From contig NZ_WAJS01000008.1 of assembly GCF_008831045.1 (NCBI RefSeq), positions 28,406 through 92,405 on the forward strand: a stretch of DNA of 64,000 bases. Reading direction: 5' to 3'. Source of the DNA: Adlercreutzia muris. Its GTDB lineage: Bacteria > Actinomycetota > Coriobacteriia > Coriobacteriales > Eggerthellaceae. This document shows positions 59,875 through 64,000 of the stretch, piece after piece. Both the position numbers and the translations under genes were made by a program. Positions within the stretch are counted from its first letter, which is position 1, and each line of letters starts with the position of its first letter. The notes beneath the pieces are model-generated. The model saw nothing but the letters and a program-made list of their open reading frames with translations, did no database searches and was not told the origin of the DNA.

Positions 59875-62800
59875 ATGAGAGAGAAGCGACGGGGATCGCT
59901 TCTGAGCCTCGGCCTGGCGGCCGTGCTCGCCTGCGGGATGCTGCCCGCGGTCGCGCTCGCCGAGCCGGAGGGCCAGGGCACACAGACCCCCCCCCCATCG
60001 AGTTTTCTGAGGTCGTAGACGACGCTGCCGCGACCGGCGAGACCGCCCCAGTTGAGGCCGATCCGCCGGAAGACTCGCCCGACTCCGCAGATCCGTCGGG
60101 AGACGGCGCCCTCTCCCCTTCCACCCCCTCGGCGACAGCCGACCAGGCGCATCCCGATGTCACCTCCGTCGCCGACGCCATCGCGCGAGCAGCGCTCCCC
60201 CTCGTCGCCGCGACAGCCGACGGCCCAGCGGCGCCGGCCTCCGACAATCCCCCTTCGGATTCACCCCGTGCGCAGGTGCCGCTCGACGACATCAACACCG
60301 GCAGCCCCCTGCCGCGCCCCGCATCGGTCATCGAGCTCGGCGGCTTGGTTTTCTGGGGCATCGACGGAGACACAGCCGAAGCCGGCGACTTCTCCTACAA
60401 TAGCACCGCCGACCAGGTGACCGTGCTGACGCCCAAGCACCTCGTCGCGCAGAACAAGAACATGGGCTCCTCCTGCACCACAAGCATCCTCATCCCCGAC
60501 GGCACTGACGCGCGCATCGTGCTCAACGGCGTCTCCATCTCAACCTCCTCCAGTGCCATTAGCGTGGAACCCGGAGCCTCCCTCCACCTTGTGCTTGCCG
60601 ACGGGACGCTCAACAGCCTGTTTGCCAGCCGCAATGGCGCCGCGGGCCTGCGATGCACCACGAGAGGCAAGCTCGTCATCGACGACACGGTGCCCAACAG
60701 CGGCATCGTCCCCGAGAACGGCGAGGTGAGCGTCGATGCGACCCTCGATGACGGAAAGACCCGGGTGAAACGGGGCGATCCCCTCAGCGTCCTTGCCAGC
60801 GACAACCCGGGAACCCTCGATGTCTCCTCGACCATGAGCAGCAACCTTGACGGTGCCTGCATCGGCGGCGGCCATTCCGAGGCGGGCGGCGCCATCACCA
60901 TCGAGGGCGGCCGCATTCTCGCAAAGAAGCCCGTTACCGATGTCGGCGGCTCGGCCGGTATCGGCGGCGGCTCGTTTGGCGATGGCACCAGCATCGACGA
61001 GTGGATCACCATCAACGGCGGCTATATCGAGACCCAAGGCGGCTACCACGCAGCCGGCATCGGCGGCGGCGTACGCAACGGGAGCGCTGGCACGCGCTGC
61101 GGCAACATCCGCATCAACGGAGGCTACGTGAAGGCCACGGGCGGCGAGTGCTCGGGAGGGTTCGGGCAGGGTTGCTGCGCCAGCACCCGGGCCGACGGCT
61201 ATCAGATCATCCTCACCGGCGGCACGCTCATCCCCTCGGCCGGCACCTGCGACATGGGTCAGACCGGCGTCAAGATCACCATTACCGGCGGCTCCATCGG
61301 CAATGGTGGCGACGTCGCGGACTTCCGGTTCCTCGGCGGCAACGGAGCCGAGGCCTACAACGGCGCGGGCGAGCCCATCGAGATGATCCAGGTGGACCTC
61401 AGATCCGACGTGGGCGAGAACACCTACAAGATCACCGACTGGCAGCTGCTCGTGGACGGCGAGCCCTACGACTACGGAGCGCCCGCCGAGTTCGACAAGG
61501 GGAACCTGTACCTGTGGCTGCCCAAGATCGTGAAGCAGGACAGCGAGGTGACCGTGAAGCTCACCTACCTGGACACCGACCACCTCGATAAGGACGGCAA
61601 CCCCACCCCCGTCACGCCGCTGCCCCTGTTCCGACCCTCCGACAGCTCGCTGCCGCCCGGGGTCACCAACGACGGCAAGCTGCGCCGCTACGCCGACTTC
61701 ACCCTGGACGCCGACTACCTGGCGTCGCTCGACAAGTACTACGACGGCAAGGGCGCATCCATGTTCCCCCTGCCCCTGCATACCCCCGACGGACGCGACC
61801 TGACCGAGGCCGACAAGATCACCTTCAAGTACCAGCACCTCGACAGCGCCGGCAACCCGGTGGGCGCCGAGACGGGCGACGGCTCCGATGTCGGCACCAT
61901 GAAGTTCACCGCCATATCGACCCAGTACTCCAACGACACCGAGGGAAAGTTCTCCGAGAGCTACTGGGGGCACCGTGCCACCGGCCAGTTCACCATCTGG
62001 CCCATCGCCTCGCAAGTGAGCGGCATCGCAGCCGAGTGGGTGGACGACGGGGACCCGGGAGACGTGGCCCACCCCTCCGACCAGGTGCTCAAGGTGAGCG
62101 CAACCATTGGCGCCGCCCCCACCGTTGACGGCCGGCCCGGGTCGGAGGCCACCAAGCCCACCTGCCAGGCCCCGCGGGGCCAGGTGCAGATCTACGTGGA
62201 CGGCAAGCCCGTGGGCGCGCCGGTTGACCTCGTGTACGCGGGCGACCCGGACGCCGAGGGCAACCCCATCCCCGAGGGCGACCCCCGCGTGACGGCCAAG
62301 AAGGTGGACAACGGCCGGGGAGGATCGACCGCGCTCTTCTCGCTGGCCCGGGCGGCCTCCGCCTCCGACTTCCTCGTGCCCACCCAGGGCCAGCAGGGAC
62401 GCCACGAGATAGCGCTCCGGTTCCTGCCGCCCTCGGCCGCCCAGGCCGACGCCGGGCAGCCGGCCAACTACCTGGCGAGCGCCGCGCCGGATGCGGACGA
62501 AACCGTGCCGCGGGTGGAGGTGGCCATCGACCCCATCGACCCGAACCCCACGGTAACGCCCGAGCCCGACCCCGACTGCGCCGACCCCGACGCGCCCGAG
62601 CCCGAGGTGTCGACGGGGCCGGGGCAGCCCGCCGACCCGGGCGCCGACCCAGGAAAGCCCGGCGACAAGGTGTTCCGCGGCGAGATCGTCACCACCTGGG
62701 GCGAGCCGAGCGAGGCCGACCCGCACCCGGGCCGCGTGCTGCTGAAGGTGGACACGCCCTCGTCGGGGCCCGTGTCGGTGACCGACGCCAGCGGCAACGT

Positions 62801-64000
62801 GTTCGAGGCCGACTTCCTGCGCGGCGAGGACGGCAACCCGGTGCGGGGAGAGGACGGGTCCTACACCCTGGTGCTTGACCCGACGGCCGTCGGGCGCGGC
62901 GAGCTCACCTTCAGGCAGGAGCCCAACGGGGCCTACACCGGCAGCACCTGGGTCTACGACGTGACCGTGAAACCAGAACCGAAGATCGCGCCCGCGCCCG
63001 CGCTGGCGAAGAGGGCCGAGAACCTGACGCACCCGAATGGCCCCACCCAGCCCGGCGACCGCATCCGCTACACCATCGAAGCGTCGAACGGGGCGGCGGG
63101 GTCGCTTTGGACGAACGTGGTGGTGACCGACCCGCTGCCGGCGTCCCTGGAGCTCGACGAGGGCAGCGTGCGGCTGGACAACCCACGGGGTGGCATCGCC
63201 GACATGGCGCTCACGAGGGCCGACGCGACCGCCGCCGGCGACGTGGGGAGGTTCTCGCTCTCCGCGCCGGGCGCGGGCGGGCGGTCCGTGCTCTCGGTCC
63301 CCGCCGGGGACATCGGCGGGGGCGCCAACGCCACCGTCACCTTCGAGTGCACCGTGCGCGGGGAGCTCGACTTCTCCGACCCGGCCGCCGTCGACCTGGG
63401 CAACGTCGCCTCCTCCACGGGAACTCGCCCCGATCCGGAGAATCCCGACGGCCCCGACGTGGGACCGGTGGCGCCTCCCGACACCGATCCGTCGACGCCG
63501 CCCGGCGGCGGGACCGTGGCGCCGGCCGACCCCGACGTCCGGGTGTCCAAGAGCGTGGAGAACCTGACCGCGCCGGGCGCCAAGGTGACGCACCTGGGGG
63601 ACCGCCTGCGCTACACCGTCACGCTGGAGAACGCGGGCGCCGCCGACAGCTGCCTCATGGCCGCCGCCGTGTCCGACCCGCTGCCGGCGGGCATCGAGCC
63701 GGTGCCCGGCACCCTGCGCCTGTCCGTTGACGGCGGCGAGTCCATCGCGGTGCCCGACGCCGCCTACGACCGGGCGAGCCGCACCATAGCCGTCACGGTC
63801 GGCGACCTGTGGGGCGGGCACGCGGCCGTGCTGACCTTCGAGTGCACCGTGGGCGAGGCGGCCCTGGAGCAGAACACCGCCAACATCGCCCACGCCCACG
63901 GCGAGGTGCCCTCCGAGAGCCCTGGCTCACGCCCCGAGGACCCCGATCCCGGCAAGCCCGCGGAGCCCCCGGCGGGCGAGCCCGAGGCCTCCTCGCCGCC
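59875..64000 (+). CDS. Large secreted surface protein, out of frame at a poly-C tract (3' end beyond window)
   Basis: The ATG at 59875 (GAAGGAG upstream) encodes a signal peptide, LLSLGLAAVLACGMLPAVALAEP. After ten C's the frame hits a stop at 60016-60018. One more C (or two fewer) would join it to a frame open from 59997 to the window end, over 1,330 residues: an acidic/Pro-rich stretch, a Gly-rich beta-helix-like region (GGAITIEGGRI, GYIETQGGYHAAGIGGG), an Ig-like domain, two DUF11-type repeats (about 62995-63420 and 63530-63880; NLTHPNG, NLTAPGA) and a Pro/Glu-rich end. Likely a phase-variable adhesin; it could also be a miscounted homopolymer. Confidence 0.75.
59987..59996 (+). repeat. 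Poly-C tract (10 C), candidate phase-variation switch
   Basis: Ten consecutive C's lie 37 codons into the surface protein gene. 11 or 8 C's give the full-length frame; 10 C's give a 47-residue truncated product. Confidence 0.75.

Noticed and set aside
60540..63899. A 1,119-codon open stretch on the minus strand
   Set aside because: It lies opposite the domain-rich plus-strand surface protein; its translation is low-complexity His/Gly/Arg/Val with no family motifs, as expected from the reverse of GC-rich codons.

Overview
The window is a GC-rich (roughly two-thirds G+C), densely packed bacterial chromosome segment. The gene content points to an anaerobic gut actinobacterium of the Eggerthellaceae (Coriobacteriia; Adlercreutzia, Slackia, Gordonibacter or Eggerthella-like). 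The signs are Tat-exported FAD reductases paired with a membrane-spanning LuxR-type regulator, an FMN-binding lipoprotein with ApbE, a formate/nitrite channel, formyl-tetrahydrofolate enzymes, and a periplasmic nitrate/nitrite respiration block with its own cytochrome c maturation genes. The genus is inferred, not proven.

Layout. 0-5.1 kb: tsaE (cut by the window edge), a formate/nitrite channel, a Tat flavoprotein reductase and a convergent LuxR-type membrane regulator. 5.1-9.8 kb: C1-folate genes folD, fchA and fhs, then coaX; between fchA and fhs lies a small module encoding a 41-residue hydrophobic peptide opposed by a convergent RNA. 9.9-16.6 kb: an orphan OmpR-type response regulator, bioY, a MATE exporter, birA, a folP-folK fusion, a candidate small RNA and galU. 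16.7-23.6 kb: a flavinylation/reductase cluster (ApbE, a tandem-MarR regulator, a membrane protein, a Tat flavoprotein, an FMN-binding lipoprotein and a divergent polytopic membrane protein). 23.8-25.6 kb: an agmatinase-like gene broken by three frameshifts, then decayed sequence. 25.6-38.0 kb, all on the minus strand: napG-A-B-D-H, nrfA and ccmE-F-A-B-C-D, a nitrate-to-ammonium respiratory island. 38.2-51.2 kb: a PdxR/MocR-type regulator, 5-formyl-THF cyclo-ligase, tRNA-Ala(CGC), veg, an SDR, a D-2-hydroxyacid dehydrogenase, icd, recQ, a GH5-CBM2 enzyme, rsmA, a flavodoxin-like protein and tatD. 51.2-51.6 kb: a second copy of the small peptide/RNA module. 51.6-59.7 kb: metG, a hybrid histidine kinase, a sortase-like protein, iscU, iscS and an Rrf2 regulator. 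59.9 kb to the end: a very large secreted surface protein with a ten-C tract that puts it out of frame.

How it fits together. Menaquinol electrons would pass through NapH/NapG to NapB and NapA (nitrate to nitrite), and NrfA would take nitrite to ammonium; Ccm proteins attach the hemes and the formate/nitrite channel could move substrate. Tat flavoproteins and the FMN lipoprotein look like extracytoplasmic reductases for organic acceptors, with ApbE supplying covalent FMN. The folate genes interconvert formate and one-carbon folates.

Most notable: (1) two convergent peptide/antisense-RNA modules laid out like Fst/par type I toxin-antitoxin systems, whose four transcripts all start with the same boxes; (2) a surface protein with a poly-C switch read here in the OFF frame; (3) two 100-bp palindromic elements with compensatory stem changes, one translated inside CcmB; (4) a tandem MarR regulator whose own promoter shares a 13/15-base motif with the flavoprotein promoter region.
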